A stretch of 64,000 nucleotides of DNA from Acytostelium subglobosum LB1 (Eukaryota; Evosea; Eumycetozoa; Acytosteliales; Acytosteliaceae). Where the stretch lies: the NCBI RefSeq assembly GCF_000787575.1, contig NW_012236502.1, forward strand, positions 124,001 through 188,000, written 5' to 3'. The position numbers and the translations under genes are program-made. Below the pieces are notes generated by a model. It searched no databases. It was not told where the DNA came from and saw nothing but the letters and a program-made list of their open reading frames with translations. Below are positions 44,260 to 53,151 of the stretch, one piece after another. Position 1 is the first letter of the stretch. The number at the start of each line of letters is the position of its first letter.

Positions 44260-44826
44260 TTATTATCTATCTAAGTACGTCACACAATATATTAGCATCA
44301 TCCATGTTCAGAACCAAAGATGAAGTTGTGTATCCCACTTTAATAACTTTCTTGGAAATAACAACTTCATCGTTTCCACTTTTTGGCGCCACCAACAAGA
44401 TTTCAAGAAGAATCATTGACATTCATTCATTCATTTCACTACTTGTTCACACTTAAGTCAAGATATATATATATATGATGATGGACCGCACTTGTCAATA
44501 AATGATGACCTGTTCTCTCAAGATCATCACCAATCAACAATGAATCAGATTGTTTTTTTTTTTGATTTTTTTTTGACAATGCCAACGACACGAACTTTTC
44601 AAAGACGTGACGTGTGATTTTGATGATGGGACCCAAACACAAAACAGTGTTCTGCTCCCCATTAAGTACATGCTGCTTGAATGAATGATGCCATTGTAAG
44701 GGTCACCAACTTCGAAACAGATACAAAGAAATAAGAGATACAGAGATAGAGAGAAAGAGAGAGATTTATATTATTATAATTTGTAACAATACTCTATTAT
44801 TATTATTATTTGTATTATTTATTAAT
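44260..44826. promoter_or_regulatory. Divergent TOP3/SPX-EXS promoter region with E2F-like site and inverted repeat
   Basis: No gene seen. A TTTTGGCGCCA sequence at 44381-44391 fits the E2F/DP consensus and is 120 bp upstream of TOP3, an S-phase type gene. GATGAAGTTGT (44319-44329) is repeated inverted as ACAACTTCATC (44361-44371), a perfect 11-bp arm pair with a 31-nt loop. A broken T-run lies at 44551-44576. The right end is GAGA/TTATTA-rich just before the SPX-EXS start. Confidence 0.5.
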
Positions 44827-47709
44827 ATGAAGTTTGGTAAATACTTGGAGGAGAACTATGTGCCAGAATGGCGCGATAGATATATCCAGTATAAGAGGAT
44901 GAGAAAGATGATAAAGAAGTTCAAGGTAGAGTTGGATCAGTTCAAGAATGGTGATTATGATGACGATCGTTCAACACCGACTTCTGCACCAAGTCGTCAA
45001 GAGACAACTTCATCATCAACGACAACCAACTTGGACGAGAACTCCAACACCCACGCGCCAACACTACCACAAACACCATCACTTCGTCGAAATCTATCGA
45101 TGCGCTTCACTTCAGCGCTGACTTCTGGCTCGGACAACCACAGCCCTCTGCGTCCTTCATCGGCCACGACCTACGCCAACCTTGTCAAACGAAGCGGACT
45201 TGGTGGCACGACTGGCGTCAACACACCATTCATGGGCGATCAGTCACAAGGCCTATCGATCGATTCTGTCACTAATGGCGATCTTCAGATGGCATTTGCC
45301 AACGCGTTGGCCAATAGTACAGGCGTCAACAAGCCAAAACCAGTGTTCCCGCTTCATTCTCAACATGTTGTCCAAAGATTGATTGAAATTCAATCGGATA
45401 TTGTCGAGCAGGTGATGGATGAAGCCAAGAAGATCAACGAATTCTATGTGGAGCGCGAGAAGGAGGCCATTGAGAGATTCAACAAGATATACAGCCAGGT
45501 GCATCATCTCATCAAACAAAGGAATGAGGAGAAGATTGAGATGGAGTCGTCACCGCCATCCTCCCCACGAGGTGCAAGCGGAACCAATGGAGGCGTGGCT
45601 GGGAATGGTGACACAAGTAGCAGTGGAGACGAGAAGAATACCGTGGTGATCACAATCCCAGACAACGACAACAATCAGGCAGAGCAAGCATCGGACCGAA
45701 CTCATAGTTCTTCGACCAAGGAGGACAAGAAACATCTGTTGACTGGGGGCGATGACGATAGCGATAGCAGTGGCGACGAGAACAATGATAATATCAACGC
45801 GGATGGAGACTCCAATGGACAGGATGCAGTGATAGAGATGACAGAGGTCAGGACTGGAAATGTGATGTTGGATAAGCTACTGGTGACCATTGAGCAGGAT
45901 ATGCTTCAGCCACTCAATATCAAGGCAAAGAAATGGTTGAAGCTTGGAAAGAAGAAGAAGAGCAAGGACAATGAGTCTGTCATCAAGGAGTTGCTTCAAG
46001 AGTTCTATCGATACCTTATCCTATTGAAGAACTACAAAGTTATCAACTACACTGGCCTTGTCAAGATCATCAAAAAGGCCGAGAAGAACACCGACCTGGT
46101 ACTCAATGCCAAGATGATCGACACGATCAACGGATATCAATTCAAGACATCCAAATTAGTCGACAAACTGTCTGGATCAGTCGAGGTATGGTATCCAAAC
46201 ACTCAATCATCTCAATCCATCACTTATCCATTCAATCAATCATATTTAGAAATTGTACTCTGATGTGTTCTGTCATGGCAAGTTGAGGGATGCGAGAAAG
46301 AACCTGCGGCACAAACAAGCGGTCGAGCAGACAAAGGGTGCAACGACATCCTCAACATTCTTTACCGGAATGTGTGCGGGATGGACATCGGCAATACTCT
46401 TGCTCATATACTTTGTGCTCTATACTGGCGAGTATAGTGACTTTGTTCGATTCTCCGTAGTCTACAACTTGTTTGTAACACTTGGCCTCACGATACTGTG
46501 GGCGCTGATGTTTGGCATCAACATCTACATCTGGACCAAGACACATGTTCACTACTCCTTCATCTTTGAGCTGAGCAAGAACACCCTCACCTACCACAAG
46601 GTGTTCCAGGCTGTGACCGTGCTGTCTGTTCTCTGGATTACATTCATTGGCATATACATGTGGAAGTCGATGGGCGAGTTCCCCTTCCCATGGGTACCTC
46701 CCGAGTTCACTCCCCTGGTGCTGTTCATCATCTACATTCTCATCCTTATATGTCCATTCAACATCTTCCAATTAGAGATACGAAAGTGGTTCCTCATCAC
46801 CATCTGGAGAGTTGTGACTGCACCTCTAAAGTCTGTCAAGTTTGCACACTTCTTCATGGGTGATCAACTCTCCAGTTTAGTCCTGATGATGGTCCAAATG
46901 AGCCAATTCATCTGTTTCTACTCAGTCGATGCCTACCATCCTCCAGACGATTCAATCTGTCCTCAAAAGGGTCGTTATATCAATCCATTCATTGTAAGTC
47001 ACTTGAACTATTCCACCATACAATCAATCAATCAATCAATCATCATACTAACATGCAATGTAATATAAAGTCTGGATTGCCAGCATTCTGGCGATTGATG
47101 CAGTGCTTTAGAAGATATAAGGATAGCAAGGATAAGGTACATTTGAAGAATGCTTTAAAGTACTTCTTATCCATCGTTGTAGTATTCTTCTCTGCCATGG
47201 ACTCATTCTACTCACATGGATGGTCATCACCAACTCGAATCATATGGTTAATATCAGGTCTAGTCAACAGTTCATATTGTAAGTCCACTCTTGATGCATG
47301 CTCGATCAATCAATCAATCCACTTGATCACTCACTCAATCCATCACAACCAAACAGCATACTGGTGGGACTTGTTTATGGATTGGTCAATATTGGTAAAG
47401 CCAAAGACTTCGACTTGGAATCCATTCAAGTATACATTGAGGAAGAAGAGGATGTATAATCCAACGTTTGTCTATTATATTGCCATTGGTACCAACTTTA
47501 TATTTAGGATGACTTGGTCACTTACCAAATCATTGGCACAGCTCACATTCATACTGCCATCCTACAAGTTGGTAGTGATCATTGCAATCCTAGAAGTACT
47601 ACGTCGTGGCCAATGGAATGTCTATCGATTGGAGAATGAGCACATCAACAACTGTGGTCGTTTCAGAGCAACGCGTGACATTCCATTGCCTTATGAGATT
47701 GACTCTTAA
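44827..47709 (+). CDS. SPX-EXS protein, XPR1/SYG1-type phosphate exporter
   Basis: Four exons, 44827-46185, 46250-46993, 47071-47278 and 47357-47709, join to 887 residues. XPR1-type proteins export phosphate and sense inositol pyrophosphates through SPX. The SPX domain starts MKFGKYLEENYVPEWRDRYIQYKRMRKMIKKF and resumes in EIQSDIVEQVMDEAKKINEFYVEREKEAIERF and FYRYLILLKNYKVINYTGLVKIIKKAEK, which carries the Tyr/Lys phosphate-binding cluster. About 300 residues of Ser/Thr/Asp-rich spacer interrupt it, longer than in plants or animals. From about 490 on there are several membrane spans. The EXS domain includes SWSSPTRIIWLISGLVNSSYSYWWDLFMDWSIL and ends LEVLRRGQWNVYRLENEHINNCGRFRA. Plasma membrane or contractile vacuole location is unknown. 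Confidence 0.94.
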
Positions 47710-47831
47710 GAGAGGTATTACAATAAAGTAAAGGACTAGAGGTGTTGTGCGTGTATCATATATCTCTCAATGTTGAGAGGAGGAGGAAGAGGGCTACTCG
47801 CGCTGGCACTGCTTCTCTTTGTTGGGGAAGT

Positions 47832-48329
47832 TTATTTGGTCTTTAGCAGCTTGGCGACGGCGACTGCGACAATGGTCACAGCAAGTGCACCTCCAGCAAT
47901 GAAATACATAGCGTTGGAGGATGGTGAAGAGGAGGAGGAGTTGGAAGAGGTTGATGGTGTTGATGGTACGTTCTTGTTGTTGTTTGTAGCAGTTGGGATG
48001 ATAACTGTTGGTTGAGTGGCAACAGGTGTTGTCTGAGTTGACTTGACTCCAGAGCCATAGAATGCGTCAAACTTGCCAACGTGCTGAGGGTTGGTGCAGT
48101 CGCCAATGTAAAAGTCCTTCAAGAGACTGACGGCGTGGTCAGAGTGACCATTGTCGAGGAACTGCATTGTGGCATCTGTGCCAGCAACGTCGATCAAGTA
48201 CTCGCCTCCACCTGGATGCTCGTCGACAAACTTTGTACAATCATAGACCTTGCCATCAAGCACCATCCACAAATCATCACGTTTGTCATGTACGGCGACC
48301 TCCTCCAAAGAGTATTGCTTGATATCCAT
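47832..48329 (-). CDS. Tail-anchored cytochrome b5
   Basis: Single exon, 165 residues from the ATG at 48329; an earlier in-frame Met would add a (YKYR)-rich stretch from the leader and break the family's usual start. The protein carries electrons to lipid desaturases and similar enzymes on the ER or outer mitochondrial membrane. The heme-binding core has YSLEEVAVHDKRDDLWMVLDGKVYDCTKFVDEHPGGGEYLIDVAGTDAT, with axial ligands H38 (HPGGG) and H62 (GHSDHA). A Ser/Thr/Pro/Asn spacer leads to a C-terminal membrane anchor (AMYFIAGGALAVTIVAVAVAKLLKTK) with a basic end. The 122-bp gap to the convergent SPX-EXS gene is short. Confidence 0.95.
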   Translation of the reverse strand: MDIKQYSLEEVAVHDKRDDLWMVLDGKVYDCTKFVDEHPGGGEYLIDVAGTDATMQFLDNGHSDHAVSLLKDFYIGDCTNPQHVGKFDAFYGSGVKSTQTTPVATQPTVIIPTATNNNKNVPSTPSTSSNSSSSSPSSNAMYFIAGGALAVTIVAVAVAKLLKTK

Positions 48330-48530
48330 TATGTATCTGTATCTGTATTTGTATTTGTATAAGTTTGTGTTTGTGTTTATGATGTGTGGAAGTGGATGTG
48401 ATGAGAGAATGAGGTGTTTCGCGAGAAGCTGGATCATTCGACTGACAGAAAGAACACACGAAAAGTGAAGAATGACCCCTTTTTTGGATTAATCTCGTTC
48501 CCACCTTTTTATCTTTGATTGTTGTTGAAC

Positions 48531-50002
48531 CTATCCTATTATGGACATCTTTGATTGATCGTCCAAGATTAAAGAATGATTGGTATCAATCCTGCGAATA
48601 TCTGTAATGCTACCCATACATTTGAATCGAATTGTAGTTATATATGTATTCCATTCGTGGATTTGTTGAATGATTGACTGACTTGCGATCATGTTAATGA
48701 TCATCAATGACACTTGTCCATTGAATAATGTGTTCCAATCAATTGATGTTATATCTTTTGTTGTTATATCATCCGATTCAATCTTCAATATCCTTATATT
48801 ACAATGTTTGAATGTGTCTTTTGTTGCCATGTGTAGTAGATTGATGTCTGAGAATCCCATTGATGTGAGTGATCGAGGCAACACATCACTGGATAGCGCA
48901 TGGTTGTAATCATTTGATATTGATAAATGAGTTAATGATTGAGGTAAAGTTGATTGTTCCAATGGATGATTGTAATCATAACCTAGATCCAATGATTGAA
49001 GTGACTTTGGCAGCGTTCCAGGTATGATCACTTGTTTGAAGTTGTCTCCAAACTGAAGTTTGATCAATGACTCTGGGAGCACGCCTGGTTGAATGGTATG
49101 ATTGAAATTCCTTACAAACTTGAGGACCAATAGTCTTGGAGGTAGAACACCTGATCCAATCTCATGATTGAACCTCAGTCCAAAGCGTAGCTCGATAAGT
49201 GACGCAGGGAGCATGCCTGGGCCAACAGGTTGATTGAATCCAAAGCCACACTTTAGACGTAACAATGAAGTTGGAAGCATACCAGGTAGTATCGGATGAT
49301 TGTATCCACCAGTTGAGAGATAAGTGAGTGATGGTGGCAATGCACCTGGCATGATTATCTTCTTGAATCCAAAGCCCATCTTCAACTTTGTGAGCTTTGA
49401 TGGCATGATTCCAGGACGTAATCTATGATTGTATAGACCTCCAAACCTCAATGATGTCACTGACGCTGGTATTGAACCGGGTTCTAGGCGATAGTTGAGA
49501 TTGCTACTCAATATGATATCTGTGACACTGTCTGGGATGGCACCTGGAGTGATAGGTGAGTTGTAGAATCCAATCTTTACAAAGACCATTGAAGTGATGT
49601 TTGGAGGGAATGACACTGTTGATAATGGTGAGTATAGCTTCTTGTACATGATGGCCGTCATCGCTACATCCTGTTGTCCAATCAACTTGAAAGGTTGATT
49701 ATGTTGTAGGGGTGGGACGCTTTGATCTATCGATGTATGAGTGAGTGAGTTTGTGATGATCAGTAGTGCAGCGAGTGTGATAGAGATAACATACGATTTG
49801 GATCACATCGATGGAAGATAGTGAGCTGGTTTGTGTCAATGGGATATCGATACTCATCATCACATATGCAATGATCTGGTGTTCTGGCAATTGACAATCG
49901 CAAATAATATAACTTCCTACATGCAAGGATCAAACAACATGCATCAACACAATATAGTTGATCACTAATATATTGTAGAATGATCAGTGGTAGTGACTCC
50001 AT
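48531..50002 (-). CDS. FNIP-repeat protein (copy 2)
   Basis: Exon 1 (50002-49795) and exon 2 (49726-48531) join, with one base and two bases of a split codon, to 467 residues. The intron is 68 nt with a GTATGT donor. The first 60 residues (LPLIILQYISDQLYCVDACCLILACRKLYYL) form an F-box-like helical start. At least ten repeats of about 22 residues follow, with the consensus PG-x-LPxSLxxLxFGxxFN, for example GALPPSLTYLSTGGYNHPI and GVLPESLIKLQFGDNFKQVI. The spacing is more uniform here than in copy 1, and each repeat starts with PG(A/T/V/M). The C-terminal 100 residues diverge into an unrecognised alpha/beta part. An adaptor role in ubiquitin ligation is inferred only. Confidence 0.9.
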
Positions 50003-50158
50003 TTCGTATTTAGTTGTTGTTTTGTCTATGTTCTGTTACAATGCCAGAACGATCAATTGATAAACTTTGGAACAACTCCAATCACCAAAATAATTTCATA
50101 AAATCAGTGAGTCGATGATCAAACAAAGGTGGATAATTGGTTTATTGATGTACATAAT

Positions 50159-50926
50159 TTATATGTAGTTGGTCTTGCGGTGGTATACAGTTCTCCAAGG
50201 TAGACCACCTATTTGGACATCTCCTACAATTGCTACATTTACAAGATGTCCGCTATAGCCTTGTTGGTAAGCCAAGGTATACCATTTTCCATAGCAATAG
50301 TATATTAATGGATTTCTTTGATGCTTATCCATTTCGGTAAAGTATTTTCTAAGTACTCTTACTGAAGGGTGATAGGGATATACCAGCAACACATGATGTT
50401 GGGTCATGTAGTTTGATGTGATATAACTTCCAACCCAAAACAAAAGATAGTTGGCGAAACTATCATCGTTTGGTATAACTACCATTCTTGAGAATGGGAG
50501 TTGGTTCTCCAATGGGTATATACTGTCATAAGGGAGATTATCATGGGAATCAAGGAAAGCACTGGCTACAAACCATACCACCTTTGGAAGGCATCCATAA
50601 GTCAACTCCCTATCATATTTAAAATGATTTGATTGTGAAGCCTTGAGATAGGGCCACATATATTGAGAGGTATGCTGAAATCCTGGAGATTCAACATGGA
50701 AGTAGTCACTTCCAATTATATGATCAAAAGTATCATATAATGTTGGAACAAACTTTTTATCATGATCAAAGTCATGTCTAGTCTGATAATGATAAAATTT
50801 GGGTTTGAACCTGTAGTTTGTGTTGGTGACCTTATTTTTGTTAGTAGATTCATTATTATTATTATCAATATAATCTCTCTCCTCTTCTTCCTTCTCCATC
50901 TTAATATCCATTCTAGATCTAATCAT
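50159..50926 (-). CDS. Unrecognised protein, 255 residues, AT-rich gene
   Basis: Single open frame starting MIRSRMDIKMEKEEEERD, followed by an Asn/Lys-rich stretch and an ordered part of about 200 residues (FKPKFYHYQTRHDFDHDKKFVPTLYDTFDHIIG). It is rich in aromatics and His, with motifs such as PKVVWFVASAFLDSHDNLPYD, ANYLLFWVGSYITSNYMTQHHVLLVYPYHPSVRVL and VGDVQIGGLPWRTVYHRK. There is no signal peptide or clear membrane segment. It is more AT-rich than its neighbours and uses AT-ending codons, like the small membrane gene at 58172. I find no known family. Its length and lack of low complexity in the main part argue for a real gene. Confidence 0.6.
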   Translation of the reverse strand: MIRSRMDIKMEKEEEERDYIDNNNNESTNKNKVTNTNYRFKPKFYHYQTRHDFDHDKKFVPTLYDTFDHIIGSDYFHVESPGFQHTSQYMWPYLKASQSNHFKYDRELTYGCLPKVVWFVASAFLDSHDNLPYDSIYPLENQLPFSRMVVIPNDDSFANYLLFWVGSYITSNYMTQHHVLLVYPYHPSVRVLRKYFTEMDKHQRNPLIYYCYGKWYTLAYQQGYSGHLVNVAIVGDVQIGGLPWRTVYHRKTNYI

Positions 50927-51253
50927 TTAATTAAACTATTATTGGGATTTGTATCTCTATTTAAAGGTATATATTTGCAATGTTGAACGATAGCTATCGT
51001 TTTTAAATTATAATAGAGTGGATACTTGTTAGAAGTGATTAGGTACATACAATCAATAAAGAAAATATTAATATTTTAAAATTGAATAAACTTTAGTGAT
51101 TGGCGCCAAAATTATATATAATTGCCAATTCCAAGAAAGGAAGTCAATCAAGCCATGGCTTGATTGATCACTTCCTTTCTTGGAAATGAATCTTAGTTCC
51201 AAATATGATTATTTTGCAATAAAAGTTTATTCCAAGATTGTACGGACAATCGT
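50927..51253. promoter_or_regulatory. Intergenic region with E2F-like palindrome and long inverted repeat
   Basis: TTGGCGCCAA at 51100-51109 is a perfect 10-bp palindrome of E2F type, within TTGGCGCCAAAA. At 51129-51185 a 26-base arm is repeated inverted with a 3-base insertion, around a GCCATGGC centre (listed separately). Reading leftward this is the upstream region of the gene at 50159-50926; on the right it is the 3' flank of the gene at 51254. No gene recognised. Confidence 0.5.
51129..51185. repeat. 57-bp near-perfect inverted repeat
   Basis: TTCCAAGAAAGGAAGT at 51129-51144 is the inverse of ACTTCCTTTCTTGGAA at 51170-51185. The inner CAATCAAGCC pairs with GGCTTGATTG, around the centre, with only TCA of one arm unmatched. 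It would form a stem of about 26 pairs with almost no loop, the strongest inverted repeat in the window. Confidence 0.65.
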
Positions 51254-52918
51254 CTAATCATCATCCTCATCATCCATCGAGAGGAACTGGAACTTGGACT
51301 TGGCGTCATTCTTGGCGGCAGCCTTCTTGGCAGCCTCCTTCTTGGCGACGGCAGAGACAGTGACGGGTGGTGCGAGCTCACTGCGCGAGTCGCTGAAGAT
51401 AAAGTTCAGCAGGTCGTCCTTGGTGAGCGTGACCTCCACGCCCTTGGACTGCAGGTGCACCCAGAGGTTGTACAGATGATAGCGATAGCATGCCACAAAG
51501 TCAAAGTCCTTCCTTAGTATCTTTCTTCTCTTGCCATCCAGACGTGGGTCCACAATTACGTTGGCCGCCTCGGCAAAGCCGTTGTAGCGCGCCTCCTGGA
51601 GGGTGCACTTGAGCGCAGCCTGACGCACGGTCAGCTTGCCGGTGGCAATGTCATCGAGGATCGCCTCGGTGACCATCTCCTCCATGGGTGTCTGCTCAAA
51701 CAGTGCGTCGGGGAAGGCGTATCGCTTGATCTTGTCCAACTGCTCGCCACTGAACTGCTTGTGGCGCTCCTCGACCGTCTTGAGCGAGAAGCATCTGTAT
51801 TTCTTGGAGGCCGTGTTGGTGGCCTCGACGCCCTTCTCCAGCACCTGCTTGACAATGTCGGCCACCTTGTTGGGGCAGATCAGAGCGTGGTGCTGCTTGG
51901 TCGTGTAGACGTTGTCGCCGCGCTTGAACTCGGCGCAGCCGTTGGCGTCGTATTTACACTGCTGACACTTGTCCACCTGTGCGTCATTCTTGAACTCGTT
52001 CTCCAGGTCCAGCAACATGCAGGCGATGGCCGGCAGCAGCTGTGTGTCAATGTCGTCGCTGCCCAGCAGCACGCGCAAGAACTCTGAGCGCTTGAAGTAC
52101 TTGTACTTCTTGGACTTCTTGTCGAGACACACGACGACCAGCTCGCCGTCGTTCTTGCTGGGCTGCTGGTCCGAGTGGAAGAAGATGTACTCGGCATCGG
52201 CCAGCACGTAGACAGTGGAGTCCTTCTTGTTGGCAATGTACTGGTTGGCCATCATCATGACCTCCTCGCGCGACTTGGTCACAGCCTGCTCCATTGACAC
52301 CTTAACATTGGGGTTCTCGCCATTGATCTGCTCGATACGTTTCAGAATGAATGGTTCGATGCAACGGAACCTGTATCTCGTGATAGCATCGCGTTCACCA
52401 TTCATGAATCTTGCCTTCTCCGATGTAGCCTCTCTTCTGTTTGGTGCGTCGGTAGTAGTAGTGGTCGTCGCAGTTGTCGAGTCTGTTGCTGGTGATGTGG
52501 CGGCTGTGGTAGTGGTCGAGGTGGAGGTTGTGTCTTGAGTAGCAGGGGCAGCAGGAGCAGCGGGGGCATCAGCAGTTGTAGTCGAGTCATTGCTTGTAAC
52601 AACAGTCTGTTGCTTTGAGGCTGTCTCATCATACTCGTGACCAGTGCTCACAAACCTGATCTCGCTAAAGTATGGCAAGAGGGCTTGGACGCAGTCTTCA
52701 AAGTTCTTGAGCACGCGATCGTAGGCACTGTTGTGATTCTGCTTTCCCTCCTTATCATCGATCGATGTAATGAAGAAGGTATCGGCGGCAACTAGAATAG
52801 TTGCTGGTTGTGTGACCTTTAGATCCTTCAAATCTCTGTTGACCCAAGTAGTAGTAGTACTGCCAGCACTCTTAACCTCCAATGAGTTAATGAATGGGTA
52901 TAATTTCTTGACAACCAT
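51254..52918 (-). CDS. Unrecognised protein, 554 residues, two ordered parts around a Thr-rich linker
   Basis: Single exon ending in an acidic DDEDDD tail. The N-terminal 100 residues look ordered (VAADTFFITSIDD). A Thr/Ala/Ser-rich linker (about 105-165) follows. A long alpha/beta region comes next with possible zinc-ligand cysteines (CQQCKYDANGCAEFKRG...HHALICPN). After that are FIFSDSRSELAPPVTVS and an Ala/Lys tail. The second half contains MEEMVTEAILDDIATGKLTVRQAALKCTLQEARYNGFAEAANVIVDP. I do not recognise it. The GC-rich codons, like UBA1, suggest good expression. The Cys cluster could be a zinc site or coincidence. No signal peptide and no membrane span. Confidence 0.65.
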   Translation of the reverse strand: MVVKKLYPFINSLEVKSAGSTTTTWVNRDLKDLKVTQPATILVAADTFFITSIDDKEGKQNHNSAYDRVLKNFEDCVQALLPYFSEIRFVSTGHEYDETASKQQTVVTSNDSTTTADAPAAPAAPATQDTTSTSTTTTAATSPATDSTTATTTTTTDAPNRREATSEKARFMNGERDAITRYRFRCIEPFILKRIEQINGENPNVKVSMEQAVTKSREEVMMMANQYIANKKDSTVYVLADAEYIFFHSDQQPSKNDGELVVVCLDKKSKKYKYFKRSEFLRVLLGSDDIDTQLLPAIACMLLDLENEFKNDAQVDKCQQCKYDANGCAEFKRGDNVYTTKQHHALICPNKVADIVKQVLEKGVEATNTASKKYRCFSLKTVEERHKQFSGEQLDKIKRYAFPDALFEQTPMEEMVTEAILDDIATGKLTVRQAALKCTLQEARYNGFAEAANVIVDPRLDGKRRKILRKDFDFVACYRYHLYNLWVHLQSKGVEVTLTKDDLLNFIFSDSRSELAPPVTVSAVAKKEAAKKAAAKNDAKSKFQFLSMDDEDDD

Positions 52919-53151
52919 TATTACTTGCTAAGTTATATATGTATTATATGTATATATATATATATATATTAGTTGATGGACTTGACAACAATGCAATTCA
53001 ATTGACGAGTCCATCTTGTCATTTTGAAAAGTTTGAAACAAAACGAACGAAAAAGAAGTTCGTGGTCAACCCTAGTCGCGATCACAAACCCCAACCCTCG
53101 CCCTCGCCCTTGCCCTCGCTCAACAACCTGGTGATCGATGAACCAATCCAT

